Source of the DNA: Sequoia sempervirens
Lineage: Eukaryota; Streptophyta; Pinopsida; Cupressales; Cupressaceae
DNA: 64,000 nt
Assembly (NCBI GenBank): GCA_007258455.2
Contig: VDFB02000001.1
Coordinates: 13,129,918 to 13,193,917 of the forward strand
Direction of reading: 5' to 3'
Under the pieces are notes generated by a model. That model searched no databases, was not told the origin of the DNA, and saw nothing but the letters and a program-made list of their open reading frames with translations. Positions within the stretch are counted from its first letter, which is position 1. Each line of letters begins with the position of its first letter. Below, piece after piece: positions 23,764 to 34,745 of the stretch. Made by a program: the position numbers and the translations under genes.

Positions 23764-24150
23764 ATGGGTTATGCAACTCATCCTTCTTTAATAGTTCTAA
23801 CTAGGGATAATTATGAGTCATGGCAAAAAGGCATAATCACACATTGTAAGTGACTAAAATTTTTTCCACATCTTTATGGACTCATTCCTGAACCAAAAAC
23901 ATCTAAGAAATTGGTTTGGGGTAATAAGAATGATGATTGGTTCTACTTTTATGCAAGCATCTTCAATGAGACCTATGATAAGATATTCTCAGATGTCTAT
24001 TGCCCATGCACAGTTTGGACCAAAGTTTGGGAGATATTTGGAGATCCACACAAGCCTCCATTCCCAGATGATCCTACTTTAGATTGCCTCATTTCACTTG
24101 ATATGATGCATAAATTGAGCATCTTGATGATCCAGAGACTTCTCCTATAG
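23764..24150 (+). pseudogene. gag-like remnant in the non-autonomous element
   Basis: From ATG at 23764 the frame reads MGYATHPSLIVLTRDNYESW, then a stop near 23850. It is followed by GLIPEPKTSKKLVWGNKNDD and DVYCPCTVWTKVWEIFGDPH in other frames. The N(Y)xxW pattern and overall layout resemble the N-terminal domain of copia-type gag proteins (DUF4219/UBN2 group). No protease, integrase or RT is found downstream. Identification is tentative. Confidence 0.45.
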
Positions 24151-24937
24151 CTTCTACTTCTCCGGTTGAGATCACACATTCATCTTCTTTGATGATTCAT
24201 TGAGTACTACTAGCAATTCATTGCAACAGGTATCTAATAGTCTTCTTGATTAGGATTCCTAGTTGACAAACATTGCTTCTTTGTTTATGGAGTCTCACAT
24301 TTTAGATTTGGAGGACCAATTTGAGGGTTTATCTCTCCTATTTGATGATAGTCACAATCAACTTTTGTTTCAGAGTTTGTTCAAAATTAGTTTCCACTTG
24401 TTCTTGGTTTGTCACAGTTTGTTGTGATTGGGCATGTACCTGATTGGATTGTGGCATTTTCATCATCTAAGAACTTGGCAACACATGAGAAAATTTTAGA
24501 GACATGATCTTCATACATTTGGATTCCTCTTCCTCCCAATTCCCATCCAAAACAAGAAGCTTTCCTACATTTGTACTTGGTGTATATTCTTCCCAAGGGG
24601 AAACATTGTTTGTAGGCATTGGATTATATTTTGTCTTCAGACTTTAACCATATTTGCAGGGGGGGTCATTGATTGTACATACATGATGTATGTAGTCCTT
24701 GGGGGTATCATTGAGTCCTCCATACATCATTTTTGTTTTGTTTTCTTTTCTCTTTTTTGGAGAGGAGTTTTGTCCCATTGAGTTTTCTCATTTTCTTCGC
24801 TTGTGAGAGATTGATTGCATTTACATTTGCATTGTAAATGGGTACCTAACATGGCCTAGTAGTCGGGACCCATAGTCATCTTCATCTTTGCATAGTGTGC
24901 ATAATAATCTTCTCCCTAAGTTGCACTTAAGGGGAGG

Positions 24938-25316
24938 TGTTGGTGTGAATAAATGTCTTGTACCTAGCTAATTCACTCACTAGGTGATTAGGGGACATAT
25001 TCACATGTTAAGTTTACTTAGGATGTAAGGTTCCTTCTAGAAGTCTTAGTTGTCATGTCTAGACTTTATCTTATCCTAGGTAGTTATGAGTTAGTTGTCA
25101 TGTGTAATAGGATAAAGACACTTGTCATGATCTTGTCTAATCCTATCTCTCACCTTGCTTTTATAAGCAAGGCATCTCATGTACATTTGCATATTCAACT
25201 AATATTCAATATTTCATGTTTGAAGCAAGCTTTCTTTCCATTATCTCTCTTGTGGAAGTTGTGTTGGTCTAACAACTGTTCTTGGGAGTGTTGGGGAGTC
25301 ACCATTAACTCCTACA
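24938..25316 (+). repeat. 3' LTR of the non-autonomous element
   Basis: This is the partner of 21839-22217. A polypurine tract (AAGGGGAGG) ends at 24937, as expected for plus-strand priming. Confidence 0.93.
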
Positions 25317-25321
25317 ACATT

Positions 25322-25386
25322 TCCCCAAGAAAAATATTAGTGAGAAGATGAACTTTGTAGTTAATCATTTGGAAGTCCTTGCAAAA
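25322..25386 (+). pseudogene. mTERF-family pseudogene, 3' segment
   Basis: Resumes directly after the TSD of the inserted LTR element. TCCCCAAGAAAAATATTAGTG through TTGGAAGTCCTTGCAAA matches 54684-54750 of the intact gene. Homology ends at about 25386, so the last 80 or so codons are missing. The split by a clean insertion shows that the gene fragment was there first. Confidence 0.92.
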
Positions 25387-26470
25387 AAGAAAGCCTTGTA
25401 AAAATGAATCTACAAGAAATATGCTAGTAGTTTCATGATTTTTACCTTTGAAAGGAAATTTAAATCTACACAAGGGGTTAGATGAAAAAAAGATCAAAGA
25501 AAATGATTGTTAGCATTGTGATAATCATTAAAAAATGGAACCCTTTTGTGATGTGGGTTGGTACACTCACCCTAACAATAGGGGGTTGTGGGGAAACAAA
25601 AAACTTATAAATGAAATTGATACAAAAGCATAGCTCTATGAAACACATGCACTACAAGACTAAATAAAGGCACCTTTTAATAGAACATAAGTGTTGAAAC
25701 ACATAAAAATGAAAATATACCTATGCAAAGGCACAACTTTGTCAAGCAAAAGTGCAACAAGTCAGAAAAGAGGTGTAGAAAGTCAAAACTTAGGCGCTAA
25801 AAGTTGAAATGTAAGTGCCACTTTGTAAGACGCAAGCGCTAAAATTCAAAACGTAGGCACAACTTTGTGAAACATAGGCGTGGTTTTATGCAGTGTAGGT
25901 ACAACTTTATTTAAGATCCTACAAAACTTGCAAAACATAAGTATAACCCTAGAGGAAACACAAAAAACCTACAACTATAGATTATCAAAAGACCATAAAA
26001 AGCCAAAATAATCATGCAAACAATAGATTAGAAGAAAAACCTTGAGTACTAAAGAAACACTCTAAAGAACAATTAAAGATTGCAATATTTGAAACCCTAG
26101 GAAAGCCCTAATATGCACATAAAATAAAATAGAGAATCCATAAAAAAAGTGTTAGGGAATAAAAATATGCACTAAAAAACACAAAAATGATAGAAATAAG
26201 AGCATAACTATGAAGAACAACTATCTAAAATATAGGCGCAACTCTAAGAAATGTAGGTGCTTTTTTGTGAAATGCAAGTGCCTTTCTATGAAACACAAGC
26301 ACCTTTATGTGAAACCCAAGTACTTTTCTATGAAACAAAAACACCTTTATATGAAATGCAAGTTCCTTTTTGTGAAACACGAGCACCAAATCATAATCAA
26401 AAGCACCGAGATGGAATCTGTGACCACCAATTCAACAAAAACTCACAAAAAGAAGTCAAAATAGGGATGT
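25387..26470 (-). repeat. Decayed gypsy leader with 21-bp tandem repeats
   Basis: Lies just inside a gypsy-like primer-binding site (26471-26489). At 26250-26390 there are six or more units of a 21-bp repeat (AAATGCAAGTGCCTTTCTATG and variants). Looser copies of a similar theme occur at 25690-25930 (GCGCAACTTTGT, CGTAGGCACAAC). No gag or pol follows to the left, so the element is truncated. Confidence 0.6.
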
Positions 26471-26489
26471 GGGTCCCACTAGGGTGCCA
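26471..26489 (-). promoter_or_regulatory. Gypsy-type primer-binding site, second element
   Basis: Minus strand TGGCACCCTAGTGGGACCC matches the site of the first gypsy element (TGGCACGCCCGGTGGGACC) at 16 of 19 positions and is likewise next to an LTR-like sequence. Confidence 0.65.
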
Positions 26490-26494
26490 AATAA

Positions 26495-27358
26495 GGGTAT
26501 AAAAATGCAATAAAAAAACAACACATTAGAAATGCATAAAACACACAAAGCTATACATCATACACCTTCAAACTCCATGATTAAGCTAAATAGGTTGCAC
26601 CCTAAGCCTATTGATATGCTCTAAATAGATGGAATGTGGATTGATTATACAAGTAGCATGATGGTATGATCAAGATGATTGAGTAGAAAAATGGGTAGCA
26701 TTACAGTATCACAAAGGTGGATGCTCAAGTGTGATGAGAGGCCTCTCATTTATAGAATTTTTATGAGATAAATCAAGGGCCAAGATGCATTGGTTGATGG
26801 ATGACTAGGATTAATTGAGGATTAGGGCTTGGCTCAAAGTTGTAGCCATGTGAAAAGTGTCACATGAGGGATAATAGCTAGGTTTAGGATTAGGATTAGG
26901 GCAACATCCTTATGTGAATGGCTAGGATTAAGAGGTGTAGTATGAAATGGAGGGATGAGATGGAAAGTTAGTTTGATTTTTGGGAAGTGTCTAGGTTCAA
27001 TGAATCTAGACAAGGAGTTAGACATGTGAGAGGGACACTTGTCACATGATGGAAATTTTAGTTTGTGATCCATGTGAACAAGTTTAAGGTCTATGATTAA
27101 ATGGACAAGGATAAAGTTGAATGTGAAATTAATTAAATAAATAAATTTATTTAATTAATGGGATTGAGCAAAGGGTAAATTAAATAAATAAATAATATTT
27201 ATTTAATTAAAGGTTGGGATAAAATGGGGGAAAGGATGGAATTAATTAAATAAATAATAAATATTTGTTTAATTAATACCATTAACCCAGTTGACATGAA
27301 AATATTACTCAATGAGTTTGATGACAAGATTCCTTGTAGAAATATCAAAAGGTCTACA
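26495..27358 (-). repeat. LTR-like sequence of the second gypsy element
   Basis: Minus strand: starts TGTAGACCTTTTGATATTTC (27358 downward), comparable with TGTAGACACCCAAATTTG of the first element, and ends next to the primer-binding site near 26495. It contains three AT palindromes of the form ATTAATTAAATAAATAAATTT (27125-27280), also a feature of the first LTR. The inner border lacks a clear CA, so it is approximate. Confidence 0.55.
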
Positions 27359-27543
27359 AAATAATGGTTAGAATATAAGGCCATAGTTAGACCATAATTT
27401 GATGGGAGGATACACTCAAAGGAGGATGCTAAAGATGATGAATGTTATGAAGCTTGCCTAGGATAAGGGAAATTGAAATTGTCAAAGTTTCTTCAAGGGC
27501 CACTTCACCTTCAATTACTCTCACAAATTTTCTTAAGTCAACA
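27359..27543. other. Short non-coding stretch before the gap
   Basis: No feature recognised between the LTR-like sequence and the assembly gap. Confidence 0.5.
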
Positions 27544-27643
27544 NNNNNNNNNNNNNNNNNNNNNNNNNNNNNNNNNNNNNNNNNNNNNNNNNNNNNNNNN
27601 NNNNNNNNNNNNNNNNNNNNNNNNNNNNNNNNNNNNNNNNNNN
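27544..27643. other. Assembly gap (100 N)
   Basis: Exactly 100 unknown bases, the usual placeholder for a gap of unknown size between joined contigs. Features on either side may not be truly adjacent. Confidence 0.99.
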
Positions 27644-30600
27644 GGGGTTGATCTGTTGCATTGTTTAGCTGAGTATGTGAATAGAATTCTACCACCTTTA
27701 TATCATGATAGCTGAGCCGATTTTCATGATTTAAGGTGTCAAATTGGTTAGCAGAATGATAGGGAAATTTGTCTCATGTTTTAGTATACAAGGAGGGGTT
27801 GATAGTCTCTTTTAAACCCACTTACTCTACAAATCTATTTTGCTACAAATATTCTGAGAGCTATATTTTGTGAGAACTTAGAATTATTTTGCAAGAGCTT
27901 AGACTTACTTTGTGAGAGCATTGAGTTATCTTGTGAAAGAGGACATAGTGAAGTATCACTTTGAGTAGAAAAGTGAAGGCTAGCAAGCTGTCAATAGAAG
28001 GTTGTGCATCAAGTCAGTCAATTGGGTCAAGCGTATTACAGACATGAGGATCTAATCTTCTTTTATTTGTCTTTTATTATGAAAGAACGAATCTTGATTG
28101 CTTTGAATGAAATTGCTTGAGAATGCATGCTTTAGTGAATCATAGCATTTGCTTATGGAAAGGAAAAGAAGTTGTTTTATGATTTTCTATGAAAGTGTTT
28201 AAATATACTCCATAATAGGAGTGTATGTTTATCATTAGTATTGCATACTAGGAACGATGAAACATGATTAGTTTAAGGGAATGATTGATACTCTTGTTTA
28301 CCCTATATGGGAACTCAGATGTTATTTCTATACATAGGTAGTAACACTACATGTATAATGTGAATTGTTTCAATGTCACAAAGTGACTTGACACTATTAG
28401 CTTATGATGCTAGGAAACCTTAGGAATGATAAGGTTTAGCAAAACATCAACAAGTGATAGTATGAACTATGATAGGATGAGAAGTCTTATTACTATTCCA
28501 TAATTGAATGATCATTTGATCATTACTTTATTATTAAATGAAACCCTAGGTTGAGAGTAACCTAGTTGGGTTGAGAAGTATATTGAATCCCTAGGTTAAG
28601 AATTAACCATTAGGTTGGAGTATATACTTGATTATCCATCAGTATCGATAGGTTTAGAATAACGTACTTGGATGGGATATGTAATTGAGCTTTGTTTGAA
28701 GCTCAGAGGTTGAGTTTAACCTATACAAACAGACTAATTGTTGAATATTGATTATATATTCGAGATTAGGGTATACTAAGGTTGAGACTCACCTATGTGA
28801 TTAAGTAGATCACTTGAGTTTATGAGATACTATATGTATGGAGACTTAGGTGGGATTACCTATTGAGTTAGAGTTGCTACTTGATTAGTTGCTTTACACT
28901 CTTGAGATGAAGTCATATTGTTGACAAGATTCTACTCTTTTGAATAATTCTTTTTATTAAGGAGATTACACTCTCAAATGAAAGATCATCTATTGATATG
29001 ATTATTTTTTATTAAGGTCATTCATTTGTGTGGCTATACTCTTGAAGAGAACCACTTATTAATGTGATATTACTGATTGGAGTCATTTATTTATGAATAT
29101 TTAATCTATGAATAGATGAAGCTTATGTAGCTAAACTTTAGCTTATAAAGTGATACTTGAGACTAGGTTGTCTTTTGAAGTGGATAGTTTGTTTATACAA
29201 TTTAATGGACTAGGAAAGCTCATTTGTTATACCTGGGATGGGAATATCCATTGAAGGGGGTAACTTATGCCTAGGATTTATTGGAAGAGATACCATTGTG
29301 TTTTGGGAAAAGGGGAATAGGTTATTTATGAGGTTAGGGATTACCTATGGAAGGAAATTACCTAAGCATAGTATATGAATGATCATAATCCAAATCGATC
29401 TATAGAAGTGTATGTGAATAGGATGACTGTCACTCGAAGAACTAGGTGAGAATACTTTGGCCAAAGTAGTGTAAGTTGCCACTAGTTACACTGTCAATTC
29501 ACTGTGATCCATTTATGCATGCTAGTTTAGGATTGTAGGGTCTACAAGTTCTAGTGATGTAGGACACAACACTAATCTCGTATAGGCTATTTTTATGGGA
29601 TTTACCAACCAATATCTTTGTCGAAGGGAAGGGCCATCTTGTCATATTTGATAGATGTGTGAGGGACCACATTTGAGTCCATGGTTGGTGGAAAAGTGCT
29701 TGAGTGATGCTTCTCCTCATCATATGGTAGTCGAGGTTTGCAGATGTTTGCGCCAGTATTGGGGTCAACTAGAGTGTATGCACCAAGGAGCAAGGACATC
29801 TAGAATGAATCCACCAATGCGACAACATCAAGACTAGTTTTGTATATCTATTGCCACATGAAGCTTAGAAGAGCTAAGTATGTATCATGTACCCATTTAT
29901 ATGGAAGGATGTAATATTGAATGATAAACTTGAGTTTGTTCAATATGAAATCTATGTTATGGAAAGATTTGTGAAATTACAATGGAATGCAATGGAAGTT
30001 TGGAATAGTGTTGGTTTCAAATGTGTGCATGTAATTTACATTATGAAAAGAAAAAATTTAGTGTTAAGCTATGGAATCATGGGTTATTCACTTGAGGTGA
30101 AATCTTTGGAATTTTACTTAGTCTAGAACACTAGGGTTGTTACATCTTTGGTATTTTCTTAGACATAAGGATATATGGTTATTGACAAATACCATGGGAA
30201 GATTGTCAAATCACAAATGTCATGTTCTCTTATGTTGTGATTGATTAAATTGGCTTCATGATCATCAAAGAATATCAAAGACAATAACCAATCATGCAAG
30301 CATCCTAGATGAATGTGATGCAAATTAAGGTCCTTTTAGTGCTCCAAAACAAAGTGTTCTTAGAACAATTATTTTCTTCAATACATAAGATTTTTTAATA
30401 TGAATTTTAATTTAATCCACACTGAATGCCTTTAAATACCAAGGCATAACAATTAATTATGTAAACATGTACCAAGTTGATTCATAACAATTAATGAAAT
30501 AGGTGGGAGTTGTAAAATTTAAATTTTGGGAGTTAATTCCATTTGGTGTGGGGATTACCCCCACATGCCTTGGGATTGACCTAGGATAATGAAAGTGTGA

Positions 30601-31129
30601 ACATTGAGGTGGAAATGAATGTATGGGTATAGGTGCAAGGATGAGAGTATTAAAGGAATTATAAATGGTGAATTCATATGACTACATAAAAACATGAAAA
30701 TATATGGTTGAATATATAAAAAACATGTGTAAATGGACATGGGTGAAGGATTGAGAATTGAGCCCACCTTAACACAAAAATGTGCTATTTATATTTAGTT
30801 ATTTATTTTTATTTTATTAACTCAAAGAAAATAATTACAGTAAGAAAGAAACAACAAAATATGTTCAAAAGTAAATAAGAACCTTAACATGGGTATTCAA
30901 ATATCACCATCACACAAATACATGCAAGAGTGCATTTGTTTCTTTACTAACATGACAAGAAATAAACATAAGTACTAACCTCATTGTCCCATGTAGTTGC
31001 TTGCTCTTATTTATGATAGAAACGTGAGTTCTCATGATTTTAAGTATAATGTATAATATGAAATATTCTCCATAAATGGTGGAGTAGCTACACTTTAAGA
31101 ATTATAATTTTAGTTATGGGTAAATAACT
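27644..31129. other. Non-coding stretch, possibly decayed LTR sequence
   Basis: No gene is supported. At 27840-27930 a theme like TTTGTGAGA(A/G)CTTAGA is repeated about three times. At 28540-28900 the theme CTAGGTTGAGAGTAACC recurs in variants. A GGGTTGTTACA at about 30131 resembles a gypsy LTR end, but no clear primer-binding site or partner copy was found. The origin is undecided. Confidence 0.45.
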
Positions 31130-31565
31130 ATCGAGAATGTTCTCAAATGTTTGGACATATTTTTCCAAGCTTTTGGATCGACCATTCAATCACACAAGAC
31201 TTAGTGTTATCATCAATCATTTCTTCCTTCACCTCCTAGATTCAAGCCTTCAATCGGAAATGGATTGGGCATGGAGAAATATTCAAATTTATAGGTATCC
31301 CTTTTGCATTCTAGGCTTCTCAGGTTGTCTTATGGCAAGCATTCCTTTCCAAAATTGAAAAATAAGCTTGCATACTAGATCATGAACCCCCATTCCTTGG
31401 CAAGGAAATTTCAAATTTGATCAAACATTCTTGCGGCCATTCACGTGTATTACTCCTCATGTTGGGTTACTTCTAAAGCCTCTTACATGAAGTTGGAGAA
31501 GCTTCTCCAATATTTTCTTTGGGCTTCTTATGACAACTCTAATGAAGTTAAGGTTGCAAAACAAC
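31130..31565 (+). pseudogene. LINE (non-LTR) reverse-transcriptase fragment, 5' segment
   Basis: In one + frame the sequence reads KFIGIPFAF, then SQVVLWQAFLSKIEK, and further on SKASYMKLEKLLQYFLWAS. These are hallmark blocks of the C-terminal part of plant LINE RT proteins (the IPF...LW..L..KIE...L....L(S).AGK and KASYMK(L/I)EKLLR.FLW region). The frame has stops and shifts. It ends where copia B begins and resumes at 51652. Confidence 0.8.
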
Positions 31566-31579
31566 TTCCTACACTAATC

Positions 31580-31900
31580 TTGAGAGGAGGGTAATACAAA
31601 TTTTTACAAATCTTTACAACTGTTACAAAAACTTAAACATAAATATCATGCATACCAAAACACAATGATTTATGTGGGGAAAACCCTTTTGGGAGAAAAA
31701 CCCCACACTTCAAAAGTCACCCAATATATTATTCACAAATCACAAAGATTACAATAAACTTCAGAGCAAGCTTCTTATAGGATTATCACCAACCAAAGAT
31801 CTAGAGGAAAAATTATAATTATCAAACTCTCATAATACATCATAATACACAACTGTAATACAACACCCTCATAAAATAGGGGTGCCTTCTAGGGCAATAC
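31580..31900 (-). repeat. 3' LTR of copia B, outer part
   Basis: From TGAGAGGAGGGTAATAC it follows 51106-51440 closely, including GGAAAACCC...GGAGAAAAACCCCACAC, and stops at AGGGCAATAC where copia A starts. Confidence 0.9.
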
Positions 31901-33402
31901 CGTTAAACAGGCATAGGACAACTAAGAGGGGGGTTGAATCAACTGTCACAAAATTCAAACTTAAGACTTCAACACTTATCAATTCACAACCACACTATTT
32001 TGTTATTAAGTAAGAGCATGAAACACAATGAACACTAGATTTTTACGTGGAAAACCCAATAAGGGAAAAACCGTGGTGAGGGTTAACTCACAATATAAAA
32101 AGATTATAAAACTAAATACAGAGGAGCTCACTGCCCAGAAGAGGAATCACTGTCCAAGTACAAAGGCTCACTACCTATAGAAAGGACTCACTATCCAATA
32201 GGGAGGCTCACTGCCTATAGATACAAAATAGAACAAAATATTCACCACAACAATTAATAAACATCTGCAACTTTGAATAAGGATTGTAGAAACTTTTAGC
32301 TCACTGCCTTCAAGAATCCAACACATTAAAGAACTGTTGTCTCAACTCACACACATACACTTCTTCTCTTATGATTTGTGGCTCACTTTTGTCACTTTGC
32401 ATCACACTGTCATATAATTCTTCACAATTTGACTTGGCTTTATACCATCCTCAGCCTTAGAAACTTTCTCCAAGGTCGGCCACAAATACCTCATTTCATA
32501 AATTCAAATTAGGTCGAAAACTCAACATTCCTGTGGTGGAAAGGAATGAGAGTGGACCAATAAAACATATTTCAAGATCAAAAATAATATCTCGAATCAA
32601 CCACATGCTTCCTTAATTAAATTTTATTCTTCAAATAAGTGTAAACACCAGGTCGGCCAAACCTAATGAAAACACAAATGAACATTGATGTACACGCTTC
32701 CCAACAAGAAGATGACACACGAACTCCACAAAACGCTTCATTATGCATGAGAATACATCTCAGATTTCTTCATATACATCCGCAACAAATGCAATACGCC
32801 TCAAACACTAAACACCTTTCACCAATCCATCTAGACTGTGCAAACTCATACTGAAACACAAAAACATGACTTCCAGATCACCAAACTTCAACCTTCTTTG
32901 CCAAAACCCAGAGAACACCATCTCAAGACATACCCCAAATCCGCAAAATTTGAAACAAAACAATAGAGGACTGTGGAGCAAAAACATTTCTCTTAGTCCA
33001 CAGAAGATCAACTCTGCCAAAACAATTCACACACCGGTGAATGTAACTTTCATGTACTATCACACTAGAAGCTAAAACTTAGGATGTATCACCACAAGAT
33101 CACCATTACCAAATCTTCAGATCCATACAAGCATAGGATCAACACAGGAGAAACACAGAGCACATACCAGAGCACATTCTGAACACATTCATCTCTCTAA
33201 CTTCTCTTCTTTATTAATTTTCTCAAAAGCACTTGAAAACTTATCACACAACACATTGCAATGACATAAAGATAGCTCCATATACTCACCACATCTTACC
33301 AACATCTTAGCTATACATGTACTATCTGCAACATATTGAACTATGTTGACATCAATGACAACATTAATGACAACACCACTAGACTAGCTCATACTTACAA
33401 CA
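31901..33402 (-). repeat. 3' LTR of copia A
   Basis: 1502 bp. It runs from CGTTAAACAGGC (outer end, first T mutated) to TACTTACAACA (inner end). By eye it differs from the 5' LTR at several percent of positions, so the insertion is old. It has a GGCTCACTGCC/GGACTCACTGTCC tandem theme at about 32128-32215. Confidence 0.94.
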
Positions 33403-33534
33403 ATCTCCCCCTTTGTCATTGATGGCTACACATGATGTAAAAAACCATCAAAGACAACATCCTTCACAATATCCCAGGAGAACACCTTCTCTTCCTCTAC
33501 AACTATTTTTCACATGACTTTCTCTCCCCCTTTG
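33403..33534 (-). promoter_or_regulatory. Two polypurine tracts before the 3' LTR of copia A
   Basis: On the minus strand AAAGGGGGAGAT (33414-33403) directly abuts the LTR. A second AAAGGGGGAGAGAAAG lies 110 bases further inside (33533-33518). Repeated polypurine tracts are reported as a Sirevirus trait. Both follow a TG(A/T)C(A)-ATGG context, so the tract itself seems duplicated. Confidence 0.8.
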
Positions 33535-34745
33535 ACATCAATGGCAAAGACCAACAACTCTGATTACTCCTTGTTGATGGTCAATGTAACACAACAACAT
33601 TAAAACAAAATATTTCTATTTTATTTCTCCTAAAAAAGATAAATAATCTAAAATCATCTATCTTCCAAGGTCTCTATAGTTGGTTCTCAACTATGCGGAT
33701 GTTGTTCAATGGCCTATGCAACTGTAATTTTCAAGGGGTCTTCTTGTAAAGGGATACAAACTACATAGTACGAATTAATCTAATGTTTGGGGGGTTTAAA
33801 TAAATATCAAAAGATAGAACAAAGCTCAAGATAGAAAACATAAATGTAGATTTCTTCTAATTCAGACATATAAACTTCATAATAAGCATTTCTTTCAAAT
33901 AACTAAAACCATAAAATGATACAATCCACAAAATATTCTATACCATTGCATTCATTCATAGTGCAAATTCAAGACATACAAACATTCAACATCCATAAAA
34001 TTCAAAATCAAATAAGAACACATCACCAGCTCATCATTAAAATTCATAGATCAATAAACACAAAGAAACCTCATTTATAGATAACTTAATGAAATAGCCT
34101 CAGATTCAAAATCTTCTATTGACTGTCATCAAATAAGAGACATTTATGCACAACAAAACTCATTGGCATACGAATGGCTATGGGTCATCAACATTACCAT
34201 TAAAACTAATTCTGGAAATAACATAAAACTATATTAAAAACTTATAAAATTGCTTAAGTATCTTTGCATGAAAGCTGAAAAACTTCTAAAAAAATAATTG
34301 TAAAACTATCCTAGATCTCCTTTTAGGCAGCTAATCTTCCTTCAGTTAGTTGACCTTTACAAAATGGAGATAAATTTTTACATATAGGCAAATTATCACT
34401 AATTTCTCTCATCAATAATTAAGATCCATAATTCAGGGCTCTAAATCCACAAATGTAGGGACATTTAGATAACTCTATTGCTTGTCTTTGCTACAATTTC
34501 TAAAGCTAAGCAAGTATGCCAACTGCTCCTTCAATTAGAATTTGAACTCCTAGTCATCATTTAGGTCACTGTCAACTACTGTGATTTATTTCTTGTCCTG
34601 CCAGTGTTGTTGCCCAGTCATTCCTTTACTCAAAAATTGCCCAAAAAAGACATTACTTATTCAAAAGTTAATAAAAAAAAATAAACTTCCTTATCACCCT
34701 CATTTTGGATACCACAATATTGATCATAGTTAGCCAGAATATGTT
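33535..34745 (-). other. Non-coding stretch between the additional ORF and the 3' LTR
   Basis: 1.2 kb of AT-rich sequence with no coding signal on either strand. It belongs to copia A. Confidence 0.6.

Larger units (their letters stand above)
21839..25316 (+). mobile_element. Non-autonomous LTR retrotransposon in the mTERF pseudogene
   Basis: Two direct LTRs (21839-22217 and 24938-25316, 379 bp each) start TGTTGGTGTGAATAAATG and end AACTCC(C/T)ACA. The left LTR is followed by TGGTATCAGAGC, the tRNA-iMet primer-binding site. The right LTR is preceded by a purine tract (TTAAGGGGAGG). A perfect TSD, ACATT, flanks it (21834-21838 and 25317-25321). The total is 3478 bp. The inside holds only a gag-like remnant and no pol, so it would need another element's enzymes. 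The LTRs differ at roughly one base in fifteen to twenty by eye. Confidence 0.96.

Noticed and set aside
26210..26464. Open + frame with seven-residue repeats (KCKCLSM, KHKHLYV and so on)
   Set aside because: The peptide repeat follows directly from the 21-bp DNA repeat in a decayed gypsy leader. A second frame is open too, and there is no other coding evidence.
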